From NCBI GenBank assembly GCA_027943245.1, contig JANDJZ010000055.1:1-64000 (forward strand): a stretch of 64,000 nt of DNA, written 5' to 3'. The notes beneath the pieces were generated by a model, which saw only the letters and a program-made list of their open reading frames with translations, was not told the origin of the DNA and ran no database searches. The number at the start of each line of letters is the position of its first letter. The first letter of the stretch is position 1. This DNA comes from Acanthamoeba sp. SK_2022b (lineage: Eukaryota; Discosea; Longamoebia; Acanthamoebidae). The translations under genes and the position numbers were made by a program. Below, piece by piece: positions 51,560 to 62,838 of the stretch.

Positions 51560-51690
51560 CGAGATTCCAGTGTTTTCTGGGTAATAACCTGCACTGGGCA
51601 AACGGAAGGTTGGAGGGACTCGAGCCACCTCCTAACTTTCACAGCAACTCGGTCGTTTGCGCCTGGCAAGTCGTAGGGCCTCAATGAATA
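51560..51690 (+). mobile_element. Fragment of the DIRS-element 3' region
   Basis: 51593-51624 matches, in the opposite orientation, 56019-56050 at 29 of 32 positions. That is just downstream of the tyrosine recombinase reading frame of the element at 55.9-57.6 kb. The translated stretch around it (CTGQTEGWRDS) parallels HTGQTEGRRDS there. Confidence 0.55.
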
Positions 51691-51947
51691 CCGTGAGGTC
51701 AAGGCTGCCTCGAGTGGCCACCAGCAACGGTGACATGCAGGCAACCGAGAGGATGGGGTGGCCAAGGAGATCAAGACAAAAAGACGAATAAACTCAAGAT
51801 TTGGTTTATGTACAAAAGAAAGCGAGTAAAAACCGGGTAAAAGAACACCAGTAACTCAGAGCGCGTTGGAGGTGACCTGGGTGGCTGGCAAGGTCGGAGG
51901 GCAAACTTGGCGGCTGGCGGCCAGGCGGGCAGAGGCCTGTCTTGGGA

Positions 51948-52773
51948 TCAGCAGAGGCCCAAGTAGATGGGCGTGCCATTGGCGGTCCACCTCCATTGCC
52001 CCTCAAACAGAAGGAAGAGCGCCTTCTCACAGACGGTTGGCTCACTCCACTCCACGTGGTTGGCCTCCAGCTGCTCCAGAACCTTGTTGTGAAGTCCCTC
52101 CTTCCTGTTGAAGTCGTCATGCACCACAAGCTTCATGACTGAAGGATTGGTGGTCTTGACCAAAGCTGTGGTGTAAGGCTCCTCAATGTCGCTCTCAAGC
52201 AGGCCCACCGCCCAACACTCTGCATATGCATGTACTACAAGACGTTAGTACACTACACAATAACAGCAAGGAGAAGATATACGTGCCTGTAGGTGATGGA
52301 GCCTTGACTCTCCTGACAACTGAGGCGGGCGCTGTGGTCTTTTTGTTCTTGATCTTCTTCTCCTCTTCATCGGTCTCGTCCACATCGCTCTGCTTCTTCT
52401 TCTTCTTCTTATTCCTAACTAAACTGTACTCTTCATTGGTGTTGTCGTCATCGCTCTTCTTGTTCGTCTTCTTCTTCCTATTCCCATCGTCCTCATCCTC
52501 GTCCTCGTCGTCGCTGTTGCTCTTCCTCTTCTTACTTCTCGTCTGCCAAGTGGGGCCGCTTCTGTTGGATCTCTTAGCTACTCTCGCCCCTGTCTTTGTC
52601 GTCCCCTTCTTTGTCGTGGCTCTCCTAGTCTTGGTCGTTACTTTCTTCGCCTCGTTCTCAGCATCGGCCTTCTTCTGAGCCATGGTCGCCTTCCTCTTCT
52701 CGGCTGGAGTGAGCCTCTTCTGCTCTGGCTTTTCATGGGCAACGAGAGAAGAACCCACTGGATCGATGGCCAT
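51948..52773 (-). CDS. Lys-rich nuclear-type protein with unknown C-terminal domain
   Basis: Two exons (52773-52287 and 52219-51948) give 252 residues. The first 160 residues are dominated by Lys with Asp/Glu runs (KKKKKKQSDVDETDEEE and similar), like histone- or nucleic-acid-binding tails with nuclear localisation signals. The last 85 residues look globular (SDIEEPYTTALVKTTNPS...VLEQLEANHVEWSEPT...LFLLFEGQWRWTANGTPIYL) and match no family I know. The intron must be GC-AG (ACAG|GCACGT at 52286) to keep frame. The gene lies on the opposite strand between two mobile-element-type genes. Confidence 0.55.
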
Positions 52774-52896
52774 TCAGCCAAGCTGCTTTATCATATTGCA
52801 CATCTCCTAATACATTCCATTAGCGACAAGAAGACAAACAGGAGAGTGCAAACAAAGGAACAGGAAGATGTACCAAGCAGGTGGTAACACCATGCT

Positions 52897-55761
52897 GTGA
52901 GCTGTCAAGATGGTCCAGATGTTCCTTGTGCAAATGAAGATGAGATCAACCAATACCCCTTCACCACGCAGGTAAGCATTCCAATGTTTCGTCGCATGTT
53001 TGATAATTCTCATATGTTCATGTTTATCAGGGACGCGTACATCAATGCACAACCAAGGTTTCACGAATGCTCAACAAGAAAAAAAAGGCCCTCTGGGAGC
53101 TTCGTCAGCACCACGATGGTCTGACTGACAAAGCGATGCAAGACATCCTTACGTTGTTGGCGTCGCCGCCGTTCAACGACAAGGACGTCGCCCCAACACC
53201 ATGGGTGTTGCGCCAGGTGGGGCGTGTATGTTCCCTTCTTTTTTTTAGATTTTATTTAGCTTTTACTAACACTTTTATTTCAGCATTTTTTCCCACCTCT
53301 GCAGGAGCGGTGTGCTGAGGTAACTGAGTCAAAAACAAACAAGAGGAAGCCTTTGTACTTCGTCAGCCTGATCGATGTCATCAGAGAGAGGTATAAGTCT
53401 GGTCATGGAAGAGATGACATCTTCCACTATTGTGACAATCAACAGTGGAGCCATCCTTGCCACTGTGGACGGTTCCAAGAATGCGAACGGTAAGTCTTCT
53501 TTCTTCTCTTCGTTGATTACTCAACGATTCCTTTCATTTGCCAGGCTCTTCAGGGCGAGGGCCAGAGCTGAGGGACTCATGCCTGAACAGTGTTGGATGG
53601 TGCTCCTGGTCTTCTACATTGACGCGTTTGAGCAAGCGCGCTCATGGAATGCATCGGTAGAGGGCATCTATATGTCCTTGGCCAACGCACCGACCTGTGA
53701 GCATCATGCCGCCAGTTCGCAGATCCTCCTCTGCAAGGTGCCTCCTGGCTGCGACCTGTTTGAGGTGCTGCACATTGTCATCATTGAGCTGATGCAACTG
53801 CTTGAGCGTGGTATCAATGTTGAGTTCAAGTTGGCCGGCATCGTACAGTGCTATGGATCCATCTACTGCGTCCTTGGCGATCATCCTTCGCAGGCGAAGC
53901 TCGCAGGTAGGTTATGTGCTCCCCATTTTCATTGTGTTAACTTTGTGGGCTACAGGGCTTGCCGGCTGTGGATGGGCGCCTTGCCGATACTGCCACAAGC
54001 CAGCAATGTTGTTCCCAGTCACGGACTGGCCATGCAAGTGGGGGGACACAGGCAAACTCATCAACAAGCCAGGCAAGCAGAATCCCCATGGGCAGAGCGA
54101 AGCACACGAGGCGGCGCTCAGCAAGGCAAGCTCTGGCTGGCGAGGGGAGAAGGGTGAGGCGCTGGAAGAGATCAAGTACAACGGCTGGAGCACCAAGGCC
54201 GCCAGTCCATTTGGCGAGCTTCTCTGGATGCAGCGCTCGTTCTTCTCATGCTTCGGCATCTGTTTTCTTCACCTCAAGTTGCTGGGGCTCTTCAAGGTAC
54301 ACGTTTGGTTGGCGTAGTGTATTTTACGCTAATCAATGCATGACAGAGACATCTGCGTTATACATGCACGAAGCATGATATCAGCAAGGAGCTCAACTGG
54401 CGCATCAAGAACTATGGCCCCTTTCTGGGCAAGGATAGCTTCAGCACGCGCTTTGACTTTGCGAAAAAGCGAGGCAAGATGGTACGTTACCTGCATCAAC
54501 TTTTATTGATAATAGACTAACTGTTAACACAGAGTATTGTGTCTCTCACTGGCGGCGAGTTGGAGAGTCTTGCACAGGTCATCGAGGTCTGCCTGATGGG
54601 CTTGATCCTGGCAGAGGAACTGCTCTGCTGGGAACGGCACATCGACATCATTCGTCTGCTTATGCAGGACGATTTCAGCGACCATACCCTTGAGAAGCTG
54701 GCCATGCTCATGCGATCCTGGAAGGCCAACATGTATTGGCTCTACTGGAACGTCAATGAGGTGAAAAAGAATAAGAAGAGGAGGAAGGTAACGACGAGGA
54801 GGGACAAGAGGAAGAGGAGTACCGACGACGGCTATGACAACGACGACGACGACGACGACGAAAGTGAGCGGACCAAGTTGAGCTTCATGTTCGCCAACTT
54901 TGAAACCTGTGAACACTGGGGCGACACGATCAAGTTCCTTGGACCCCCAGAGTTTCAAAACACGAAGCTCTGGGAGCAGCGACACCAGCTGGCCAAGCGA
55001 ATGACAATGCGCACAAATCAACGCAACATCACACGTGACGTCCTTGTCAGGGTTCGTTCATCTCTACTTGCTTATTCAATGAAAATAACGGCGTGCGTGG
55101 TGTGGGACAGACACACAAAAAGGATGCTGTCCTTCAACGACAGGAGGTGCGCGCCAAGCGACCAGTCAAGAGGAGGACGCCCTACACCGTCACCCGCAGC
55201 TGCAAGAAGGCGGGCGATTTTCGTGGCATGCAACTTGCGCGCTTGCGGCTTGGCGTGACTCGACACCTTGGCGAGGCAGGGTGGGCCAAGACGATCGTCA
55301 GCTCATGCATGTCTCACTACAGTTGTCACTTCTATGGCCATTATCTACGGCAGCGCAACGTCATTGTAATGCGAGTGCCGGCGAGCCGTGCAACGGTGCG
55401 GTCGTGACTGGTAAAGTGTACACACTTGTTAACCTTATTTATTTGTGTACAGGATGCATTCGTCTTCAAGGACGATTGGGCGGTCAGGCTGCTTGCGCCA
55501 GGCGATCAGCACAAGCACGTCGTGGTGGCAAGAATCATGCGGATTCTTACCTTGGTGCATGACGGTGTGCGTCTTCCGTGGCTCGAGGTGTGCTTTGGGC
55601 AGCGCCAGCGACCAGGTCCGCGGACTCAGCGCTTTGTCCGGTTCGAGATGAGTGAGGCGCGCTTCTATGTGCCTTTGGGATGGGATGGGTGGAGCGTGGC
55701 CCGCCGCATCAGCCTGCCTCTGGACAGCACCAGTCCTTGGCTACATCTCTTCAACCACTGA
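52897..55761 (+). CDS. CACTA/Plavaka-like transposase, spliced (possibly domesticated)
   Basis: Exons ?-52971, 53031-53216, 53305-53489, 53545-53906, 53956-54296, 54347-54481, 54533-55051, 55111-55395 and 55453-55761 are all in frame (774 codons from exon 2 onward). N-terminal Cys/His clusters (WSHPCHCGRFQEC) are followed by LLVFYIDAFEQARSWNASVE (first acidic residue), LANAP, a long helix-rich linker, YCVLGDHPSQAKLAGLAGCG (second acidic residue) and CRYCHKPAMLFP. This order resembles Tnp2/Plavaka transposases (D...GN-P...GD-PA...GF...CRxC). An Asp-rich spacer lies near residue 580. No start codon is obvious: the 5' end lies in CpG-poor sequence, and I saw no terminal inverted repeats. Confidence 0.6.
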
Positions 55762-55924
55762 ACGACTTGGCAAATCACTGACTGGTGGCCCACTGATGGG
55801 CGCGAGGCAGAGGACGAGGAAGAGGCAGAGGACGAGGCAGAGGGCGTTATGGAAGGATAGCGAGGGGCTGCGTTCTCGCAGGTTCTCGCTCTGTGTGTAC
55901 TGGCCTTAACCTCGATAAAATCGC

Positions 55925-57556
55925 TTACCCCATACACTTGAACTTAACCTCCCCGTTTTTCTGGGCTGTCCTGTGACTGGGGCTGGTCGCAGAGACTCGA
56001 GTTGGGTAGAGGGAAATTCTCGAGTCCCTCCGACCCTCCGTTTGCCCAGTGTGGCAAACCGCCCCAAAAAGCGGCCAACCGGCAAAACAGTAGAACCCTC
56101 CTGGGCACCAGGTACGTCTCCACTGCATCGCTCTGGGGCGACGCCAGCCACTGATGGCCATGATCTGCTCCTTGCTCAGACCGCCCTCCATGGCAGCCGT
56201 GGCGCCACCGATTCGCAGCGAATGGGATGATACGGTCACTGCAGCCCCGCAGCTGCCACCATAGCACTCGTAGTCATTGGCCTGCCCCCAGCACTCAGGA
56301 ACGCCAGGTCGCCGCCAGCGCCACCTCTTTGGGCCACCCACAACCGCCACAGCCAAACCGGGCACCACGGATGATTGGTGGGCTCAACAAAGACCGTATG
56401 ACCCCGTGCCAGCTGGTCCATCTGGTACTCGCACGGCCAACACCCTGCCATCGTCGCGTACATCCTCTAATTGCAGCGCCGCCAGCTCGCCCGCTCTGCC
56501 CATCGTCCACAGCCCAATCGCCACCAGGCAAGCGTCCCAGAGCGACATGCCCGGCCACCGGCCATTGTGCGCCATCACCCACGCCCTGAGCGCGTCCACT
56601 GGAAAGGGGTCACGCGCCACGCGCGCCGTGTCCTTGGCAGCCGCTCAGCACCGTCCATCAAGAGCGCAAGCCTCCGTCCATGGTCAGCCACAGCCCCTGC
56701 AGGTGCAAACGCCACCGCGGCCACCGCCTGCCGCACGACGCCACCGCGCCTGTGCGCATCACCGACCTGGTCCATACCTCCATTGATGTTGGTCATCCAC
56801 CTGCTCTGACCACCGCCGTCGCAAAGGTAGGCCACCACCATCTTGTTGTCCAACCGGAACTCGACCTGACGCCTCACCATCGTCGACCGCAGCCGTGCCA
56901 CCGTCGTGAAGGCGGCCCACATCTCCTTTCTCGCGATGAACCAGTCGGGGGGGCTCCCACAAAGGTCCCCCAAACCCTGTCCTGCGTTTTGGGCCCCCCC
57001 AGCCCAGGGCTGCCGTGTCCATGTACACCGCTAGGACTTTCGACGGCCTCCAGATCGGCGCCCCCTGCCTCAGGCGCACGTTCCTCACCAGCCAACGCAT
57101 GTCCTCCCGTGACTCCTCACTCACCTTCGTCCATTGGCTCCACCCACACCTCCTGCGCCCAATGTTGCGGTAGATGCTCCACAGGAACAGCGCCACCACG
57201 GGGCACGCCCGGCGTACAGCGTTGATGGTGCCTGCCAGCACCGCCAGATCCCTCCTCGTCCGCCACTCCTGGTTGTTCAGCGTGCACAGCCGCTCGATCT
57301 CCACCAACTTCTTCTCTGGGATCCAAAGCTCACCTCTGGCCAGGTCCACGATCTGTCCCAATACTTCTGGAACAGATGCCTGTGTCGGCTCCCAGCAGCC
57401 CTTCAACTCCTCCCACAGCCACCTGAGCCGCTGCAGTAAAGGGGCCACCAGCCGATCGCGCACGTCGCGCAGCTCCTCCTGTGTCAGCGCCAACACAACA
57501 AAGTCGTCCAGGTACGCCGACACCTGCCTCCACCACTTCACCAGCATGCTCCTTGT
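55925..57556 (-). mobile_element. DIRS-type tyrosine-recombinase retrotransposon, 5'-truncated and frameshifted
   Basis: Read on the minus strand: reverse transcriptase from just before the YLDD catalytic box (57503-57514) with VSAYLDDFVVLA and VPEVLGQIVDLARGELWIPE; RNase H with VYMDTAALGWGG, ARKEMWAAF and FRLDNKMVVAYL; then a tyrosine recombinase with the first Arg in GRAGELAALQLED (about 56463-56504), HSLRIGGATAAM (H-x2-R, about 56195-56230) and the nucleophile Tyr in VETYLVP (56112-56114). This RT-RH-YR order defines DIRS elements. The RT N-terminus is missing, the RNase H is split by a frame change in a G/C run near 56960-57000, and the recombinase is split near 56140. The element is therefore inactive. 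Confidence 0.85.
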
Positions 57557-59852
57557 ACAATATACACCTGATCACCTCCATGACAGATCCTCCTTTACCT
57601 CACTGGCGGGCCATGATACAAGGTAAGGTGTTACAACTGCAAAGTTAGTATTGATGGGGAGCACTTCCACTTCATTCCAACAGAGTGTGGGTCATCCCTG
57701 AATTCAGTGCGCTTCAGGCAATGTGAAAGGTCACCTTCCTCATCAATGTTATTGTGCCCATCATACTGTACTAACTGTCTATGCAGTTATATGGTCAATA
57801 GGGCATGGTCACAGGGGCATGGTCTTTATTTTGACACCTTCAAAGAAAACAGATAGAGGAGCAAGAGTGTGGTGGGTATCTACATGATAGATGGAATGTG
57901 AATGCCTCTGTTGCTGAGTTTAAGTTGGCCAATTCTTGGTGCCTCCTCTGCCTTGTTCCTATAGATGTGGACACAATCAAGATGGTGATTGTGGCTCCAT
58001 GCACCTGCTTGAATGGGGCTATAATATCAACTTTGTGGCAGAAGGAAGAAGTTGTCACTGCTATGGCTTGGTCTTTGGTATCTTGTGCAGGTCTGGACCT
58101 TATTTCTTCCTCCAATCAATTCTAACAAGTCTCAGGCCTCACACAGGGTGGTTGGGCTTGCTGTCACTACTGTCACAAGCCAACAATGCTTTTCATTGAA
58201 AGTGAGTGGCCAATCAATGTGGGACAAATCATTAAATTTGGAACTTGATCTCTTCTAAACCTTCAAAAATTTCATTTCAGTCAAATTGAAATGATAGCAA
58301 AATGTCTTGATGTTGAGTAAAAACACATAACAACAAGAATTGTTTTCTCACAAACATCTTTTAAGAGTTGGTACCAATGCGCAGTGGGTCTGAGTGTCAA
58401 CATGCCAGTTTTGTACATGTTACAGCTTGTTGTTTTGTGATGAAAAAGGTAAGGTGGTGAAAAAGTTGACATTGTTACTTTTTTCTGAACTCTGTAGATA
58501 ACTCTTCACTTGTGAACATATCTTCATTTTGTGCTCCATTCCATGGCAGTATTAAAAATGTGTGCCGTCAACCTACTATCATGCAGACCAGTTTTTAGGT
58601 TTATTAAAAAGTGACATTCCCATCTTGGCAGGTCAATCAGTGGGCTGATTGGATCCTTGGAGAATTGGGAAGTATTGTCAAATGACTGCAGTTCTGTCGA
58701 ATACTATTGAGTAGCACACAGCACACCATGTCAACTGGGGACCCACATTCAAAAAAGAAAAGTGAGAGCATAGCAGGCTGATGTGGCAGGCAAACAGGTC
58801 ACTGCTCACAGCTGGCAGACTGGCCATGAGCCACTGAACAGAGTGTTCAGCAATGTCACTTTTTAATGAACCCAAAAATGCCTGTACATGACCCAAGCTG
58901 AACCCATGCCTATTCTGTACATCAGCAAATGGGACATAAAAACAAAAAACAACTAAAGTGAGTGGTGACCTGATGCACATTGGTTTGCCCACCAAAGCCC
59001 AAAACCAGAGATGTACATATTTTAGGTGAGATACAAGGTATTTAGAAGAAATTTCACTTTATGTGCAGATCTTTACCAATTTGGAGCTGTAGCAGTAGCA
59101 TGTGCAAAACCAGACCCAATGCGAACTAACTAAGGCTTTAAAGATGTTTGTGAAAAACCAGTTCTGTGTTTTTTACTACCCACCAAGTCATTCTGCCACT
59201 GTTTTCAATTTGCACCAAGGTACTTAAAAACTTTTTTGAAAGGTAAGAAGAGATCAGGTTCCAACAATTTAAGCATTATCCATGTTGACCAATGCATCTT
59301 GTCAAGTACAAAACATATGATTTTCAAAACTGTTTTACCTCCATGTACAGAATTTGAAGCTTTTTTTTTTTGAGGCCTTGTGCAAATCTCAGTTTATTTT
59401 TATTCCATTTGTGTCTGAAAAGCATTGTCAAAAAAGATGGCATGCGGCACTGGGCAGGGTTGGTTGTGATTGAAGTAGTTGTTGTAGATGACCAATGGTA
59501 GGTGCATGTGCAAATGGTAGCAGTGCAGAGAGTGAAGGGTGTTGTTGGAAGAGCCAGTATTGAATGTTGGTGTGGGTGCTGCTTTGTGTGAGCAGAGCCT
59601 GGGCAGTGCGCCACAAATCAATGAGATGCCAAGGCGTTTTCAGTTGTCACAGCACCACAGGCCTGCCAAAGGCTTGGCTGACCATCAGACGGTAACTATT
59701 GGCAGAAATAATATATTTCGCATGTCGCAAATTTATCCACTAAAAAATTCGGACTGGCAATAATCACTGAATCCAACAAAGCCCGTTGACCCTTTACCAA
59801 AAATAGTCCCTCTCCGTGCCATTTGGCAGATATAAAATAATTTTTGCGCGAA
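57557..59852. other. CpG-depleted region, no intact gene
   Basis: About 57600-59640 is AT- and TG/CA-rich (one or two CpGs in 58261-58560). It holds a decayed transposase fragment and an exact copy (58471-58490) of the 20-bp terminal repeat of the MITE-like element at 61478-61598. The rest has no recognisable content. Confidence 0.6.
57885..58235 (+). pseudogene. Decayed fragment of the CACTA/Plavaka-like transposase
   Basis: 58142-58235 parallels 53948-54065 of the intact gene (shared 'acagggcttg.c', 'actgccacaagcca.caatg', 'tggcca...aa.tgggg.aca'), and 57895-57935 parallels the exon encoding WNASVEGIYMSLANAP. The frame is interrupted, and CpGs are mostly absent. Confidence 0.55.
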
Positions 59853-60488
59853 ATGAGAGGAGGAGCATCAGATTGCATAAATGATGCAACAGAAAAACGA
59901 ACAGATGCAAGCAGCGCTGCCGATGCCCAAACAATACTCGATAGTTGCATACGATGTGCCCTCCTTCAAACGCTGCTCATTCTTACCATGTTACGTGGTT
60001 CATGCTAGTCTCCAGGAGGTGTGGGAGTGGATATGGTGCCAATGCAGCAACGAGCGAAAGTACTGTTCACCATGCTAGAAAGTGTAGAGCGCGATGGTCG
60101 CTGCAAGATTTGGGCATTCGCCAACATCTACGAGGTGGTGCCTCTGAGCACTACCTGCTCCCGCCCCTGAATCAACTCGGAAAATCAACTCGAATGGTCT
60201 CAGAGGGCTGGCCGCAGCAAGCGACGCATCTTGCTAGAGAAGATTGGCACGGCGAGATACAGGGTCATCCTGGCGTGCATACCCGCTGGATACCAACGCT
60301 ACCGCAACTTCTTCGATCGGTTGCGCGAGCTCCATGGAACGCCATCCTTAACGGGCAGGCCCGTAGGACAGCGCTTCTTTACAATTACGACAGAAGCCAA
60401 GCAGGCCAAAACTTCAAGGCCCAGAATTACGCAAGCTACGGTCTTGTTACAAAAACAGTGTGAATCAACCAACATGATCGATGGATGA
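59853..60488 (+). CDS. Hypothetical protein
   Basis: The model has exons 59853-59943, 60016-60134 and 60204-60488 (164 residues). The last two exons encode RAKVLFTMLESVERDGRCKI... and a basic segment RRILLEKIGTARYRVIL...YQRYRNFFDRLRELHG. Base composition is normal (CpG present), unlike the flanking decayed region, which supports a real gene. The first exon is less certain. No family is recognised. Confidence 0.4.
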
Positions 60489-60696
60489 CAACATGTTGTT
60501 AGGCCCCTTTTGGGTACCATCTTGCTGGCATGCGGTCCTCACGCGCAGCGCCAGTCGTGTTCTTGTGCACTGTGATCTTATGGCGGCGATGATATTCGTC
60601 AATAGACGCGCACTGACCCAACCTGATCGAACCTTGTGTCGGAGAGAGATAATCATCATCTTCGAAGACGTCGTACCTCCTTAATAGATAAAAGTT

Positions 60697-60891
60697 TTAG
60701 TAGAGACAATTGTTTGAGGCAGGAGCTAGTGGATCGTACAAGCCTGTGGTGAGCCACTTCTCTGCGGCCTGGTGCATACGTTTTTCAGCCTCTGCGCTGC
60801 GGCTTGGCTTGCCCCGTGCGATTCCTTCTATATGATCAACGCAATGTCGTATCTCCTCAGTTGTGTTGTTACTTTCCTTGGGGTCAGACAT
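60697..60891 (-). CDS. Small hypothetical protein (64 aa)
   Basis: A single frame of 65 codons starts MSDPKESNNTTEEIRHCVDH and continues with ...GKPSRSAEAEKRMHQAAEKW. It is hydrophilic and probably helical. It converges with the hypothetical gene ending at 60488. There is no homology that I can name. Confidence 0.35.
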   Translation of the reverse strand: MSDPKESNNTTEEIRHCVDHIEGIARGKPSRSAEAEKRMHQAAEKWLTTGLYDPLAPASNNCLY

Positions 60892-62160
60892 CTGCAACGA
60901 GCGAACGCGATTTAATACAGGCAACGCAAAAAAAGGCCACGAGGAGCACGTTTCGAGGCTGAAGGGAAAGGAGACAAAGGCTATACTTTTCTTTCAGGCC
61001 ATTTCTCTCCATTGTGGAAGCTGCAACTCGCAAAAGTTGCCCAAACCACTAAAGACAGGTTTTTTCCCTGTTTTGTTGTGGTTTTCACTGTGCTCTCGTT
61101 TTGTGGAGGTTTTGTTTGCGTTGCAGCTACCACAAAAACAGGAATCCATTGGATATATTGGTAAGGTCGATAACTGGCTAGCTGCTGGTGTGAGTTGGGG
61201 CAAGAGCCAGAAGGAGGACCAAGCTAAGGTTTTTGCTCACAAAACCAGCCTGCACATGCCCCCACCAGCCTGGAGAAGAGGTGGATCACTTGGCTCAAGC
61301 CAGTGTCATCTCCCTGTCCTGGGGATCCTGACCATGGCTGTGACAAACTCCAGCAGTGACACATGGCTGGCCACCAGCAGACAGGTCAATGAGAAGCTCA
61401 AGGCTTTCACCAAGCTGAGGGCAGCAGGAACGCTATGGTAGTCCCCCAAGCACAATGGTGCAGGTATAAACAGAGTGTTCAGAAAAAAGTAACAATGACT
61501 CTTTTGTACTTGACAAAATGCATTGGTCAACATCATGTTTAAATTGTTGGAACTTGACCTAACCCTTCAAAAAAGTGACATTGTTACTTTTTTCTGAATA
61601 CCAATCAAGTGCCCCTGTTCCATCTGTCCCAATAACATCCTTAACCCATAATTAACTTTTCACTCAGAGTTTGGTTGATAAAAGTGTTGCTACTTTAGGT
61701 TCCTCCACATCAGGGATCAGTGCACTTGCCCTGTGGAGGAACAGCTTGGTGAGGATTGCCACAGAAGAGCAAACATGACAGCACAAACGCCGCCAACATG
61801 ATGGACAATGCGCAGCCTGCAGAGCAGGCAAGCACGCAGACCCAACAACGGAACACAGAAGGACTCATGCATGCTCACTCAACCCCAACAGCAGGCGCAA
61901 GCTCGGATCCTCAGGGAGTGTATCTTTCCAGCCCCCTGATCATGCCCCTGCTCCTTCTCCTGCTCATAACGATGAGCACGGTAAACCACCCCTTCGGCAG
62001 GACCAGCAGCCAGACCTTCATCCACGGCCGGCAGCAAGCAGAGAGGGAGCGCAGTTTATTGCATCGTGTCATCAGCTGGTGACACCTCTGTCAGCAGCGG
62101 CCAACCCGAGCGTGCACCTTGGCAGCTCCTTCACAAGCACCTGGATTTGTTGGTCGGAGC
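60892..62160. other. Intergenic: CpG-poor stretch, decayed ORF and MITE-like element
   Basis: 61000-61440 has an open but startless frame (IGYIGKVDNWLAAGVSWGK...) in CpG-poor sequence. 61478-61598 is a MITE-like inverted repeat. 61750-62160 has weak ORFs only and serves as the 3' flank of MPDU1. Confidence 0.45.
61478..61598. mobile_element. MITE-like 121-bp element with 20-bp perfect terminal inverted repeats
   Basis: TTCAGAAAAAAGTAACAATG at 61478-61497 is the exact reverse complement of 61579-61598. The same 20-mer end recurs at 58471-58490, and a partial form occurs near 58837. The interior is AT-rich and non-coding. Confidence 0.65.
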
Positions 62161-62766
62161 CTAGTTGGCCTTCTTCTTCTTGGAGGGACCGGCGGCCTTG
62201 GGGGTGGACTTGGGCTTGGGCTTGCCCTTGCCCTTGACGGCCTTGGGGCCCGCGTTGTTCCAGTAAAGGAACATCTGGCCGATGATGATCGCGTTCAGGG
62301 AGGCGCCCACGATGTAGCCGATGAGAACTGGTGATGATGGCGGTAGCGGTAGTAATAGTGGGTGAACCCACAGCGCTCGACCAGTTAGAGAGAGCATGTC
62401 TGGGCAAGGCGAAGGCGAAGGCGACGTACCGAGAGGGTCATCGACCTCCTGGATGGTGGTGAAGATGCGGGCCAGCGAACCACCAAAGTTGAGGAACCAG
62501 GTGATGAAGGACAGCTGACCGGTGGACTTGTTCTGTGGCACGCGAGAGGAGAGAGACGACTCATGGGTAAGCCACCCATCCACCCACCCCCGAGCCCAAC
62601 CGACTCACGCTGCCAACGCCGAGTTGTGGGGAAGGGGAGGTCGTGTCGCGAACCTTGTAGCTCTCCCAGATCTGCGGCACACGGCTGGCAATCACGATGG
62701 GAGTGACGCAACCCTGTAGAGCGCCGCATGAGCGTCAAACCTCACCATACGCCCCGCGCGCGCGCG

Positions 62767-62838
<72 letters not shown>

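Noticed and set aside
52300..52680. Plus-strand hydrophobic ORF (poly Phe/Leu/Ser)
   Set aside because: Antisense of the Lys/Asp-rich exon of the minus-strand gene.
59944..60015. A 21-nt GT-AG intron (60-kb hypothetical gene) using a donor near 59994
   Set aside because: Too short to be spliced; a donor at 59944 keeps the same phase with a normal length.
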